From Siniperca chuatsi (lineage: Eukaryota > Chordata > Actinopteri > Centrarchiformes > Sinipercidae): a stretch of 64,000 bases of DNA. Shown in pieces: positions 1 to 11,948 of the stretch. The stretch spans positions 23,111,206 through 23,175,205 of the forward strand of contig NC_058044.1 of NCBI RefSeq assembly GCF_020085105.1. Reading direction: 5' to 3'. The notes below the pieces were generated by a model. That model made no database searches, was not told the DNA's origin, and saw only the letters and a list, made by a program, of their open reading frames with translations. Every line of letters begins with the position of its first letter. Within the stretch, counting starts at the first letter, position 1. Made by a program: the position numbers and the translations under genes.

Positions 1-498
1 AATTTGATGAATTCAAACTGATAGCCATAACCTAAACATATAGTACTGTTACATTATCCAGCAGACCCAAGTGTTTATGTTGAATAATATTGAGGATATC
101 ATTAAAACAAAACTTTCAAATGGGAATTTACACTGACAAAATACTTCCAGAACCAGCTGCTCCTCTCACTTCGAACCTGTATTTCTGGTCAATAACACAT
201 TTAATTTATGGAAATGTATTTGTAACATCCACTCTTGTCTCACTACTAACCGAAAACCATGCTGCATCTCTTTTGTGGAACAGGGTTATATAAAATTAGA
301 TGGTGTAACACTGCTCCAGGTTCACCAAGGTTGAACACAAAATCTTTGCTTTCATGAGCGTATCCACTGACCGCATCAGTTCTGTTTAAATGAAATGATT
401 TCAGTCTGTTATAAATGCTGGTGTAACTGGGCTCCAGGTTAAGTGATTGTAATATTTATAGTCTCTCTTATCTTAAATACACAATGTAGTAAATAGAG

Positions 499-1680
499 AT
501 GGGTATCGCCACTGATCGCCTGAATCAATGCAATTCCAATTCACAAGGTCCCGATTCGATTTCCGATTTGATTCAATATCGATTCGATTACGGATATTTT
601 AATAACAATATCAACTTTGCTTGGATATGAAAGAAATTCTCAGCTAGTGCTGTAAATTGTACAAGGAACCCTCTAACCTGGTGCATTATTAAAAATATTA
701 ATGTTTACATTAAGTATTGACCCTTTCAATCACCTATTACAGATCTGATATTTCCACTCAGACGCCCCAGTGTTTCCCCAACCATTACATTATAAATAAA
801 TATATAAATATTAAGAAAAAAACTCGACATTTAAGGTTGAAATAATGTCCCTTAATCATCAACTACTGCATTCCCAAATGTGCTGCTGTTATTTCCGCAT
901 TAAAAGAAAAAAGATAGATTGTTAGAAAGATTAGACATAGATTGTTTGATGACTCCTCAGTCAGTCAGGTGATCTTGGGAAACTGTACACCTGGACAGAT
1001 TTTCCCTCGACTCAAAAAACCTCCGTGATACATGTCAGTTAGCATAATATGTTGTAGAATTTTAGTGTTATTTAGTGCTTTTAATACTGTGTGGTAATGT
1101 ATCAACATTTTTACGCACTTTTTGTGAACTTCCTTCGTCTTACGTTCGGTGTATCTGTGCTGTTTTTAGCTCAGAGAAAGAGTTCAAGCTAGCAGCACAA
1201 CACCTGAAAGCAGCCAAATCTGTAAAGTTTCCCCAAGTATTCCAGTATTGCACCCTTGGTACGCCTTCCGATCCGCGGAGCCCAACTCACTGCACTTCAT
1301 GGCCGGAGAAAGCTTCTCCTGGAGAGGAGCAACTAACACTGGTGGCTGGGATCCTGCTGCAGCTCGGGGGAAACAGGCTACATCCAAGCTAAAAAATACG
1401 AGTAAACATCACTTTCTGCCCTGGGTGTTTTGTTCCTCTTTTTAAATACCTAGCTATTGTCAATCTGCTTGTCATAGAAACAAAACCCACGCGCAGCATT
1501 TTTCTCTCTCCAGCGCTTCTCTGCCAGAAAAAAACACTGGGCTGTATGGACACAAGCCCTAACGGGATTAAAGCTTCACACGTATATTAAAAGATCGATC
1601 TCGGATTTTATGAATCGATATTGGATAATTCAAATGAAGATCGATTTGAATCGGAAAATCTGTTTTTTTTTTTGTAGTAA
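499..1680. mobile_element. Probable non-autonomous DNA transposon (hAT-like), imperfect inverted ends
   Basis: Both ends are rich in GATTCGAT/ATCGATT words in opposite orientation. The left end reads CGATTTCCGATTTGATTC followed by AATATCGATTCG. The right end, reverse-complemented, reads GATTTTCCGATTC and later CAATATCGATTC. The interior has no convincing transposase. Class is inferred from the end style, and the exact termini and target duplication are not resolved. Confidence 0.35.
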
Positions 1681-2760
1681 ATACGTATATCTGCCTGCAT
1701 TCTCCACCAATATGTAGTGAATACGTAAGGAAGCTGCAGTGCTTTAATTAACATTCTCCACCATTTAACATGTAGTTTTACACTAAGCTGTTTCTCTTGA
1801 TCAGTCAAGAGATAATGCACAAATTAGCTTTGTGAGGAAATTAACCTGGAATCAGGTAGCAAGAGGTAAAACAAGGAACTAATACATAAAGTGACTGAAA
1901 GTAAGTTACAGAAAACGACGGGCAACGACTTTATACGTGAAACATTTATTACACCCACAACTAATAACTAACTAACTAGACACACAAATGAATGGATAAA
2001 TGCAGCCATGAATGTTATGAATACAGAGATGAATAATTGATAAATGATAGAGGACCAGTGTAATCAGATAAGTGGATAACTTTGGCAATGACCAGTGAAA
2101 ATCAGTCTTTATGCGCTGTTCAGCTACTGAGAGGTTATTTGGAAAGCATTAGTGAAATATTTACGATTCCATACCATAATCATTGAAGGGTGATTTCTAC
2201 TCTTGATAACGCTGAATTACTCTAGTAATTTATCTAGCATCACCCCAAAATCCACTGGAAAAGTATTTTGTTTCACCTGGTGGCTCAGATGGCTAGAGGA
2301 GTTTCTCTGGAAGGGAGGAGGGAGATGAAGGTCTTGTCTCCTGTGTGGGCCGCTATGGCATGTTTGGAAGCGGCGAGTCCCACATGCAGTTCGACTGTTG
2401 GTCCTATGGTGCTACTCGGCTGAAGTCGGTTGTGTCTCTCAGCAGGCCGATAACATCACGCACACCGACTTGGCTGGGTGTGCTGTAGCCGTGGTGGCTT
2501 TCAGAGTTTGATAAACTCACAGTTCTGACTTTTCTAACTTTTGTCATGTTAGAATGCTGGATATCGGCCTTCAACACGTTCTGTGCGGCTCGGGGTTCAG
2601 TTGATTCTATTGGTTCAGTTGAGTGGACTTTCTGTTTTAGTAGTCTTCTGTCCAGGGGGCGGTGATGTGATGTCATTCGCGTCATTCACTCCCACCCCAG
2701 ATCTTAATTACTTTCTTTGTTCTAATTACCACTTTAATTCTCCCATGTTTTGAAGCTTGC

Positions 2761-2781
2761 CCCTTTCAGTTGCTGAAAGGG
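2761..2781. repeat. Short perfect inverted repeat (9-bp stem, 3-nt loop)
   Basis: CCCTTTCAG, a TTG loop, then CTGAAAGGG pair perfectly. It lies in the inferred colgalt1 intron with no known function. Confidence 0.5.
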
Positions 2782-3692
2782 TAACTAAACATCTTTTATG
2801 AATAAAACAGGATATTATTCATTTTGGAAAAAGTAACTTAAGTAATACGTTAATCCAGGTGTAAATGGTAGTCATGTTATTATGACAATTAAACATACAT
2901 ATGTCCCTATAAATATGCATACATATACTTACAACAGCAAATGAGAAAGTAAAATAAAATCAATACAGGTCAGTGTTATGTCCATATTCTTCACAGCAAT
3001 GTTTTTTGTTTGTCTCTGAGAGGCATGCAGAAGAAGGGGGACAAGGGGGAAGGAAGAACAAACCCCCGAGCAATTCTGGTTAGTTAAGTTCCTGCATCAA
3101 AATCAGCATGTTGTAATGAAACTTCACATTCTACCTATAACATTAATTAAATATGGTCAATTCAATATCAATTAATGTACATTTGACTTGTAAAGTTGGT
3201 TTATTTTGTTCCTTGTTTCCTGTATGGGTTATTGATGAAGTCTAGATATCATCCTGATGGTAGATTAGTTAGGGGGCGATAAATTGGCCCATTGTCACTT
3301 AACTTTTATTGCCGTCCTCTCTGAGTCCTGGCGGGGTGGTCGGTTTTATGACTCGAAAGAAAAGTGAAGACAGGGTGTTTGGAGAATGTTTTTGTTTGAA
3401 TTCCCATCGTGTGCTCACACCAGAGGCTTCATGAGCTACAAAAGCGGTTGGCAGTCATTAATTTTCAATGGGAGATGGCGAAGAGAGGCGTCTGATGCCG
3501 TGGCAGCAGCGAGTGGTGCGATGCTAGCGACCATAGCGACGAGTTTCCCGCCCCCTGGCGAAGGCTGGGAGCCTGGTGTGAGCGCACTATCACAGAGCTT
3601 GGTTATGAGTCAGAGACCAAATGCAGGCTGTTTAGGACAGTTCTGTGTGGAACATATACATTTTTCATCATCATCATATTTCCTACACACAG

Positions 3693-4292
3693 TTACATCG
3701 GGCGGAAGCGAATGCAGGTGGACCACCCAGAGACGTCTGTACCAAACGTCCACAATCTGGTGGAGGCAGACTACTCCTACTGGACATTAGGCTACATGTT
3801 GTCATTACAAGGAGCCCAGAAGCTCCTCAGGGCTAAACCTCTGAAAAAGATGCTTCCTGTCGATGAGTTCCTCCCTGTCATGTACAACAAACATCCAGTG
3901 TGAGTACAACCCATCCGTCCCTTCATCTTCTTTCTGTTCCTCTTATCTGTCTCTTCTTTTTGATTCTGTCCTGTAGCGCTCTTGTTAATCTAATCACGTC
4001 CCTCCTCCTCTCACTCATCAGTTCAGAGTACATGGACCACTTTGAGAGTCGGGACCTGCGTGCGTTTTCTGCCGAGCCGCTTCTGGTGTATCCAACCCAT
4101 TACACGGGAGACCCGGGCTACATCAGCGACACGGAAACATCGGTGGTCTGGGACAACGAGACTGTCAAAACCGACTGGGACAGAGCCAAGTCGAGGAAAA
4201 CTCAAGAGCAGGGAGAGCTGAGTTTTGAGGCCCAGAACTCTGACGTACTGCAGTCTGAACTGGAGAACTGGAGCACACGGGACGAGCTGTGA
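3693..4292 (+). CDS. colgalt1: colgalt1, procollagen galactosyltransferase 1, last two exons (partial)
   Basis: This is the 3' end of the ER-lumen enzyme that adds galactose to hydroxylysine in collagen (glycosyltransferase family 25). Two coding exons are visible, 3693-3899 and 4022-4292, joined by a 122-bp GT/AG intron (donor gtgagt). They encode about 158 C-terminal residues. Family landmarks in order are [58 protein letters not shown] and KTDWDRAKS, then the terminal RDEL ER-retrieval signal before TGA at 4290-4292. KTDWDRAKS and NSDVLQS match my recollection of COLGALT1 rather than COLGALT2. The first exon starts in mid-codon after an acceptor at 3691-3692. I found no earlier exon between 1 and 3690, so the rest of the gene lies left of the window behind an intron of more than 3.6 kb. 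Confidence 0.93.
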
Positions 4293-4697
4293 TGAAGAGG
4301 AGAGGACATGATGAGGAGCGACAGAGAGAACTCTGGCATACAGAGATAAGGATGAGGGAGGATAGAACAAAGCTGAGATAGTGAGAGCAATGGATAAGAT
4401 GGAGGAATTATAACAGAGTGCAGGAGAAGAGAGAGGAAAGAGAGTAGATAGACACAGGGCTGGTAGGGGCAGATGCTTTTCCTTGTACATTTCTCTCTCC
4501 ACTATTTGATCTTTCTCTTAAGAGAGGAGGTTAGATGTAGAGTTAACTCTTGAAGAGTCAGCTAGCAGCTTTTGTTTTATTTATTGCATCCAACGCACAT
4601 CCCTATATCCCAATAGTTCCATGTTTTAAAGAACATCGCCAATACTTATTCCATACCACATTATATATAAATTACCCCTTTGTGTACCTTTAACAGA

Positions 4698-4703
4698 AAT
4701 AAA
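4698..4703 (+). terminator. polyadenylation signal of colgalt1
   Basis: This AATAAA lies 406 bp after the colgalt1 stop codon and is the first canonical signal downstream, giving a 3' UTR of about 420 nt. Its use is inferred. Confidence 0.5.
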
Positions 4704-6084
4704 ATTAATTGGAAGAAGATGCAGTATTTAGCCCAACTCTAAAATTACTCTAGAAATTACTTCTAGTAAGATTTCAACTGGCACAACTTCACATCACCAA
4801 AACTTCCCCTAATTACATGTTAAAGCTGCAGTATGTTCTGGGTTTGAAATGGGAGCCTCTAAAATATACAAAGATTATCTTACATCTCTTCTATACAGTG
4901 CTATAGTCTGCACAAGCAATGTCTAGTTGCACCCCCTAATCACCAGTTGCACAAGTGTACTGGTCGTAAAGAGCGATTTTCCTTGCTTAATTTGAGTACT
5001 TTTTAGAGTCACGAAGAAATAAAATTATTCAGTAATCTTCAAAGAACAAAAGCAAAGAAAAAAGCACAACTTTGTGTAGAAGAAAAGTTCTTTGGTTTCC
5101 GCTTCTGTTAATCATCTTGTGACTCCTTACATTTATCTTGCAACACCTTGTGGGGGACCTGATTCCCAAGTTGGGAACCACTGCTCTGTCTTCTTCTACT
5201 TCTTCTTCTCTTCGTTTGGCTCTTGACACCTTACTGTTTAGTTTAGCTTCAAGTAGCCGGCGTGTTGTTTAAGTAAGTTTCATAAGGGTGTTACTTAATA
5301 ACCTTACGTATTTCTTCGCTCATGAATGTATCAATGTTTTATTTTATTTGCTGTCAAACCTTTTTACAGTTTGACAGCAGCAATGTATTGATTTAGTATT
5401 TCAGTATTTTCCCCTCACTACATATTGCAGTTTTAACCCAAACTTGCAGCTTTTGTTGCATTTTGTTTTGTTGAAGATCAGATCAAAGAAATGAATATAG
5501 ATTTTTAGTAACTTTTCATATTTTGTTTCTGTCTTTTTTAACCAAAGAATGAATAAAAACTTATAATGAAAGGCTTGTTTGGTTGCATTGTTCTCTACTG
5601 AATTTAGCTTGGACTATATACTCGATCCTCCGTCCCTAAGCTCAGTTAAAAGTACATGGTACATTGTAAAAAATTGTGGGTTCATTTCTAGCCAGATCTA
5701 CAACTAACATCAAAATACAATTTGCACTGCCTTTTGTTTTGGCACACATCAGTTTTATTTCAGCACAACCCAGTTGAGACATTTCTTTTAATTAGTGCTT
5801 GCTTGTGTTTGCCTGCCCTGCCAGTACATAATGGTCAGTTTGGGCTGCAGCAGGCTGCCATTACTCCTCCTCCTCCTCCTCCTCACTGTGGTTAATCAGA
5901 CGGTCCCTTATTTACTGTTAATCTGTGAAGCATGACCCTGCTATACTGACAGTTATACAGTTTCATGATGTTTACATCCAACACAGAGAGTTTGTCATTG
6001 AATTAGACAGAATTAGAAAATATATTTCGTTAGTTAAAGAAATTATACTTAAAATGACAACAGTGTGTCTGTTCATTCTCTATA
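4704..6084. other. Intergenic spacer, no gene seen
   Basis: AT-rich DNA downstream of colgalt1. Contents are short-word repeats such as a (CTC)n run near 5865-5885. The short open frames here are stop-flanked and match no family I recognise. Confidence 0.5.
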
Positions 6085-6268
6085 CAGAATGGACTGTCCA
6101 TCCATCCATCCATTTTCTACCGCTTGGTCCCGTTAGGGGGTCGCGGGTGACTGGAGCCTATCCCAGTGACTTCGGGCCTTAGGCAGGGCACACCCTGGAC
6201 AGTGGCCAACTCGTCGCAGGGCGAACACAGACACAGACAAGGACAGACAACCATTCAGAATGGACTGT
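6085..6268 (-). mobile_element. 5'-truncated SINE tail (RTE-like 3' end) with perfect 13-bp target duplication
   Basis: On the minus strand this is the tail half of the same SINE that is full length at 44845-45192. It contains the CACCCTGGACAGTGGCCAAC-type and GGATAGGCTCCAGTCACCC-type blocks and ends in (ATGG)n at 6098-6113. CAGAATGGACTGT occurs at 6085-6097 and again at 6256-6268, exactly flanking it, which marks a target-primed insertion of a 5'-truncated copy. Confidence 0.85.
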
Positions 6269-6379
6269 GTGTACAATAATTTTGGAAATCATTTTTTACT
6301 ACTTTGTTGCATGTCCCTGAGGACTAACAGACTCTACAGCCACACTTAAGTATGCTCACAATGATATACTAATGTGCCA

Positions 6380-6955
6380 GTGTTTAGCTAGTAATATTTA
6401 CAATGTTCACCATGTTAGCTTAGCATGTTAGCATGCTAACATTTGCTAATTAGCACTAAGGACAAACTACAGCTGAGGATAATGGGAATGTCATTATATT
6501 TGCATGTATTTGATCGGAAACCAAAGTATTGGACAAATTGAAATTTCGACCTAATTGCAGTGCTAGATAAAAAGTCAGGTAACACTTTATTTGAAGGTGG
6601 GTTCATAAGACTGACATGACACCATGACTGGTTATGTTTTCTTGGTTAATGTCAAGTTGTCATGACAAAGACATTTTTGTCTTGATTAATGTCAAGTTGT
6701 CAAAACAAAGACATCTCAAACAATGTCAACTTTGCATTAAAAGTGACATAATTGACCGAATCGCACTTAATGACAACAGTCATAAACCTTCATAAAGACT
6801 CCATGTTCATGACAGGTGTCATGTCAGTCTTATGAACCCACCTACAAATAAAGTGTTACCAAAGTTATGACATTTCATCCTGAGGAGAAGATGAATGTTG
6901 AATTTAAACATGATTTGAATGACCATCCATCCAATTATTGTTAAGACATTTCAGT
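6380..6955 (+). repeat. Teleost interspersed repeat, copy 1 (GTTAGCATGCTAAC family), split by a MITE
   Basis: The left part has the palindromic GTTAGCATGCTAAC and continues through GCTAATTAGCACTAAGGACA to CTAGATAAAAAGTCA. The right part resumes at 6861 with AAAGTTATGACATTTCATCC and ends near ATCCAATTATTGTTAAGAC. Related copies lie at 25670-25990 and, reversed, at 53305-53580. The break at 6579-6860 is filled by a MITE. Confidence 0.7.
6579..6860. mobile_element. MITE of 282 bp with 46-bp terminal inverted repeats
   Basis: The left end GGTAACACTTTATTTGAAGG continues through GTGGGTTCATAAGACTGACATG to ACACC. The right end is its reverse complement with a single mismatch over 46 bp. The centre carries two near-identical CATGACAAAGACAT/AACAAAGACAT units and no coding capacity. 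It interrupts the repeat at 6380-6955. I could not identify a clear target-site duplication. Confidence 0.85.
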
Positions 6956-9245
6956 CTTGTCACTGCCACCCATACAGTAAAGCCATTGCTGCTAGCATGG
7001 CTAAAAAGCTTTAGCATGTGTTGTGTGTGTTTGCTCACATGTCCGCAGTATGTTTATTATGCCACGGGAGGCCCTGTGTGTTTGTGTGTGCATCCACGTG
7101 CAGTGGCAGACGTCTGTGTGACTCAGACTAATCCTATTAGATCTCTCTCTCTCCCCACCTCTATATTTACCTCACCCCTCTCTGAGATTAAGCCAGGTAT
7201 TTTCTGAAAGTGCCTCTGCAGATCAATAGTCACTTTTCTACAGTAGGACCTGCTGGGGTTTACTAGAACCAGGCTGGATTCAAACTATCGACTTTCTCAG
7301 TTCATTTCCTTCGACGCTCTGCATCCTGGCTGTCAAATCACCTTGATAACAGGATGCAAAAGAATCATTATAATGCTCTGAGGGGTAAATGAGTGACATC
7401 AGTAGTTAGTAAGACTACAACTAGCACTGTTTGGCTGTGAAGGACAGGTTGAAGCAGGTTAGGAGGCTTCACTTGAGGCTAATGTAAAACATGTCTGTCT
7501 GTCTTTGTTTCCTTTCTGTCTTTCTTTCCACCATTTAACCTGCATATCAGTCGTCTTCTATGCAATCCAATTTGTCCCGTTTCTTCATCCTCCCTTCCTT
7601 CCCTCCCTTCTCCTCTTTAAGTAATGAGATTGCTACTGTTGAGCTGGAGTTTTAGGGCTCACAGTGAACACACACACAGACACACACACACACACAGGAG
7701 CAACCTCTGCCTCTGACTTACAGCACTGCCACACCTCCAGCTATCTGTAATCTCCCTCAGTAGACCACAGAGTACAGGGTAAAGAAATTACAGAGAGAGG
7801 GGTGAAGAGGCAGTGAAAGGTGCCACTAAAATAAGAAACTTCACAGGATTTAAAGGCAGAAAGAAAGCAAATCAAAGAAAGAATACAATGGCTTGAAAGA
7901 GAAGAGAAACTGGATATATTTATTTCCTTGTAGGAGTTGAGGAGTTTCAAGGTGAGGTAAATTACTTGTGGTATATACAGCTGCCACAGTATGTACAAAG
8001 ATTGATGGTCTATTAAATTGGCTATGAACAAAACAAGGCAGTGTTGCTAGTATATATCAAGAGCAATCGATCAGCTTCAAAAAGTGAACCTGGATGATTT
8101 TGAAATACCTTTTCCAAATGTAGGATTTAAGCTTTGACCTTTCTGAGTCTTCCAGTAAATCCTCTTTTTATCCCAGGTAAGGTGCAATGCTGCTCAATTT
8201 CAAACATATTTCTTCTCCATCAGCCTTGGAAGTTTCAGTCCAGAGTTGTAGTCTCAAATGGATCTGGCACAGCTCGAAGCCAGAGAGCCAAATCTAATTT
8301 GTGAGGTTATCGCTGTCAATTTGCAGCCTGCAGCGACTGCTGTGACAGTGAAATACAGGCTGGCTGAGACAGATAAAGTACATTTCTGAGCTGTTAGGCC
8401 TGAACTTTATTTCTATATCTGAAATTTATTTCTTATGTGCTTTTTTGTTCTTAGCCATAAGTCTGCTCTCTTGGAAAACACCACCCCATAAATGGCTGAT
8501 TCATCCTGGCCAGCTGATCGTGGCTGAGCTGTGTTGTATTTAGATTATGATTATTTTTGTCCACTATTGTAGCTTATAGACTGGATGTCTAAAACACAAA
8601 CATGAACATCAGCCAGTCAATGAGCAGCGTCACTTAAAGGGAACATCCACCCAAAATGTTGTTCGTTTTTTAAAATGTAGAGTTGGTTACATTTGATTTT
8701 CTCACTTGGTTCAGTGTTTCTCTTATTGCTACAGATAACTCAACCAATCAAACTATTCACTTTATTTCACCAGGGTCTGTGACTAGAACTGACTACGGGA
8801 GTCCTGGGTACATTTATGAAAAACAAACAATAAGACATTCCATAAACTGTCACCATAACTGGCAACATCCAGACCATTTTAGAAAATGTGCAGATCTGCA
8901 TCTGCAGTGGAGTTGAAACAGTGTTTCCCTCCATTTAAAGACAATGATCAACAGCGAATTGTGATATCGGTCACTCATCAATTTCTAGACTCACCATTTT
9001 GCACCGATGTGTGTGTAGATAGATATGGCAGACACACGTATATTCATTTATAGAGTGAAGGTTCTTCATTCATGTATTTTTGTGGTATTTTCATGAATAT
9101 AAATCACTAGTTGCTCATAGCGATTCAGATCATTTATGAAAGCTACTTGTGTTGTAAATACCCATGAAGAGCTTCCTTTCGAAAATGATGTGTTTCATGT
9201 AAACAAAAGTGCTTATGTTTATGATAAATATGGAAGAAATATAAG

Positions 9246-9293
<48 letters not shown>

Positions 9294-9986
9294 TAAGTGT
9301 CACAGTATGCTGGGCCAGAACTTAGTGGTACAAATGCTCTGAATGATGGACTCCTACATGAGAATCTGCCAAATTTGTTGTTGCTGTCACTATCAAATCT
9401 TTTCCAACCACACTCAAAGTGTTGATGAAGCAGAGTTCTTATATCGCAAAACTCTTAATAAGTAATAGCATAAGATGTTTTTCTGAACTTTAACTCTGAG
9501 TCTTGCATATTTAGTCATGAATATTTAATTCTAGACAAAAAATACCTAAGACTTGAAACCAAGCTTTTATGGACTAATAGATCATAATGTACTGCAGCCA
9601 CAATGTGCATGTTCACAACTTGGGGGGAAAAAAAAACATTCTCTTCTGCTACAGTGCTATTGCTACTTCTCTTCCCAAATACATACAGTATGTAGATCAC
9701 AGCTGTATGCAACAACTTCACACTCATTCTCTCTGGGATGTTGAAAGTCATTCTGAGAAAAATAGGACATCACTAGTTACTGTAAAGTAAAATTCCTGAG
9801 GCTTCACTGAAAATCTCAGATGATCTCTTATATCTCTGATATCCAGAAGTGTGAGAGTAGCTTTTTCCTTTGGGCATAGACAGCACGGATGCAGGCAATG
9901 AACTGCACTGGCAATGATAAAGATCACACATGTATATTGTGGCACATATGTATGCAAATCTGTATTTCACCATCCCTTCTCCACAG
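6956..9986. other. Intergenic spacer between colgalt1 and nxnl1, no gene seen
   Basis: No exon-like open frame with family similarity was seen. It contains a short (CA)n at about 7668-7696 and a (TA)n tract at 9247-9290. The tract before the first nxnl1 ATG has a candidate 3' splice acceptor (ccacag) ending at 9986, so the 5' UTR of that gene may start at 9987. Confidence 0.5.
9247..9290. repeat. (TA)n microsatellite
   Basis: About 22 uninterrupted TA dinucleotides upstream of nxnl1 copy 1. Confidence 0.95.
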
Positions 9987-10027
9987 ACGGCTTTTACTCT
10001 TTCCCTTTCCCATTCCTTTCTTTCATC

Positions 10028-11058
10028 ATGGTGGACCTGTTCCTGAACCGAGTTCTGGTAGAGAACAACTGGGACCAGGATGAACTCAACACGGAGCGTG
10101 AGATTGTCGGGATCCTCGAAAACCGCATCCTGATGCTGTTCTTTGCATCTGCTGAGTGTGGCAAGTGCCAGGAGTTCGCGCCTGTTCTGAATGACTTTTT
10201 TAAGAGACTGAAAGATCCAGCATACATCGAATACCCCAAACTGCTGGCACTCATCTACATCAGGTCTCTATCTTTCCTTCTCTTTATCTCTTTGATGCAC
10301 ACATTTGATTGCATAAACTCACATTTACACTTTTTTTATCATTCATAAGATTTCCATTTCCATCTCCTCTCTCCAGCTTGGACCAATCAGAGAAGCAGCA
10401 GGAAAGATTCCTCAAAGAGCTGCACAAAAAGATTCTGTTTTTGGCCTTTGAGGACCCATACAGGAGGTAGGTGGGTGGACAGAAAACAAATCTGTGTATT
10501 TTGTTGTTTTTGTAAATATATTTGTATGTTTAACCTGTTTGTGTGTGCCTTTCTAAAGCTATGTGATGCTATACATCAAAGCACACTGAAAAATCAAGTC
10601 AAATTATAACATTTCATTATAACTGATTATACATGAATAGTGTGCACTTCCATCCCTGTGAGTGTGTTTTTCTGTTTTTCAGTGAACTGCAGGCCATGTT
10701 CAAGGTGAGGGACGTACCAACAGTAGTGGTTCTTCGTCCTGACGGCTCCATCCTCTCTCCAAATGCTGTGCAGGACATCCGTCGTTTTGGTTCAGACTGT
10801 TTCCGAGATTGGCAGGAGTCAGCAGAGCTCGTTGAGAGGAGCTTCATGCTCAATGAGGAGTTCGACAACCTAAATCTGCGTAGTGCCTCTGACCCCGTGA
10901 GGAGACTCAAGTACAAGACAGAGGACGACAAGAGGAAAAAGAGATGGTGGAAGTTATGGGGGAAGGGCAAAGATGGAAATGAAGCGGAGGAAGAGAAAGA
11001 TGGAACGTGGGATACAAAGAGAAAGGAGGGAGATAAAGGACCACGGAGGAGAAGATGA
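10028..11058 (+). CDS. nxnl1: nxnl1 copy 1, nucleoredoxin-like 1 (RdCVF), three coding exons
   Basis: Thioredoxin-like protein of photoreceptors. In mammals the long form is a redox enzyme and the short secreted form supports cone survival. Coding exons are 10028-10263, 10377-10466 and 10683-11058, in phase, giving 233 residues. The start MVDLFLNRVLVENNWDQDEL aligns with the family N-terminus. The redox site is CGKC within FFASAECGKCQEF (about residues 44-47); human has CPQC. Later landmarks are FLAFEDPYRR, VPTVVVLRPDGSIL with the cis-Pro of the thioredoxin fold, and NWQEAAE-like DWQESAE. The C-terminal tail is strongly basic (RKKRWWKLWGKGK, ending PRRRR). The second donor is AGG AGG TAG, so retention of intron 2 gives exactly 109 codons. 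A close paralogue begins 2 kb downstream on the same strand. Confidence 0.92.
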
Positions 11059-11639
11059 AGAGAAAGAATCAAAGAAAAAAAAAACAAATATATATAAAAG
11101 GCAAAGCCTTTTGTGTTGATTATCTTACAGCACCTCTTCAAGTCCAGCCTCATAAATGTTTAATTCTTTGTTACTGATACTGCATCCTCATCCATCCTTA
11201 CATGCTCTTTAAGAAACACTCACCCTGCCTGTAATGGCATGTATGGTAGAATAATTTAAAAAAAAAAACACCCTGAAAGCTCCCTTGTTGTGTTGCCAGA
11301 GGTAAAGTGTATTGGCATGTAGAAACGTAACATAACTGTGCCTCCCCTTTGAAAGGATTGAAATAAGATTGTGTTGCACTATCTTAAGAAATGTGCTACT
11401 ATTACTGTTACTACTGCTACCTATTGTATATTTTAATGGAGCCTGTATTCTTGTTCTAATTATTATTATTTCTAAATTACCCAGTCCAGTCTTATTGTCA
11501 ACTGACTGAAGTTAACAAAGTATGAGAAGTTGAGTTTTCAGTGATCAGAGCAAATGCCACTATTTTCAAACACAGAAACATTTACATCTGCAGTACATGT
11601 CTCAACTCAGCTCAACTTGAGCTCAAGCTAGTGAGCCGC

Positions 11640-11910
11640 ACATTTTTCTCAGGAGTTGGTGGAGACCAAAGCAGAGCTAAAAGGAGCGTGAATATGAGAC
11701 TTACATTCGTCCGGTGGCCTGAAACAAAACTTCAAATGAATGATAATGTTGCTCTGTGTCTGCTGGATGTGTAAAAAAACTAATGTTTAACCAAATGTTT
11801 CCAAACATATGGTCATAATGTGTTATGGCTGTGTTTTTTTTTTTTAGGCTTTTGTGGAGTTTTTATGCCCCAAAGTGGCCAAAAGAAAATGTAGATTAAA
11901 ATAAAATTTT
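11640..11910 (+). repeat. Interspersed repeat, shared with 34555-34845
   Basis: Both copies share GAGACCAAAGCAGAGCTAAAAGG-like, TGAATGATAATGTTGCTCTG-like and CTGCTGGATGTGTAAA words in the same order, ending near TGTGGCCAAAA...TCTAATGCAG. A related fragment lies near 49550-49735. No coding potential is visible. Confidence 0.65.
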
Positions 11911-11942
11911 GGTGCTGGTGCCTGCTGATGTTTTAGAATTTA

Positions 11943-11948
11943 AATAAA
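11943..11948 (+). terminator. Candidate polyadenylation signal, nxnl1 copy 1
   Basis: AATAAA about 885 bp after the stop. Other AATAAA motifs occur near 12088 and 12232, so the one used is uncertain. Confidence 0.3.

Larger units (their letters stand above)
1..3692 (+). other. Intron of colgalt1 (inferred), no exon recognised
   Basis: No stretch here translates to a colgalt1-like exon on either strand. The block holds a hAT-like repeat (about 499-1680), a small perfect hairpin at 2761-2781, and two somewhat GC-richer islands (about 2280-2690 and 3300-3640) that I cannot classify. The intron assignment rests on the first visible exon at 3693 starting in mid-codon. Confidence 0.5.

Noticed and set aside
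3386-3690. A 134-codon frame running into the first visible colgalt1 exon
   Set aside because: Its translation does not resemble colgalt1 and is out of frame with the exon; an acceptor at 3691-3692 fits better.
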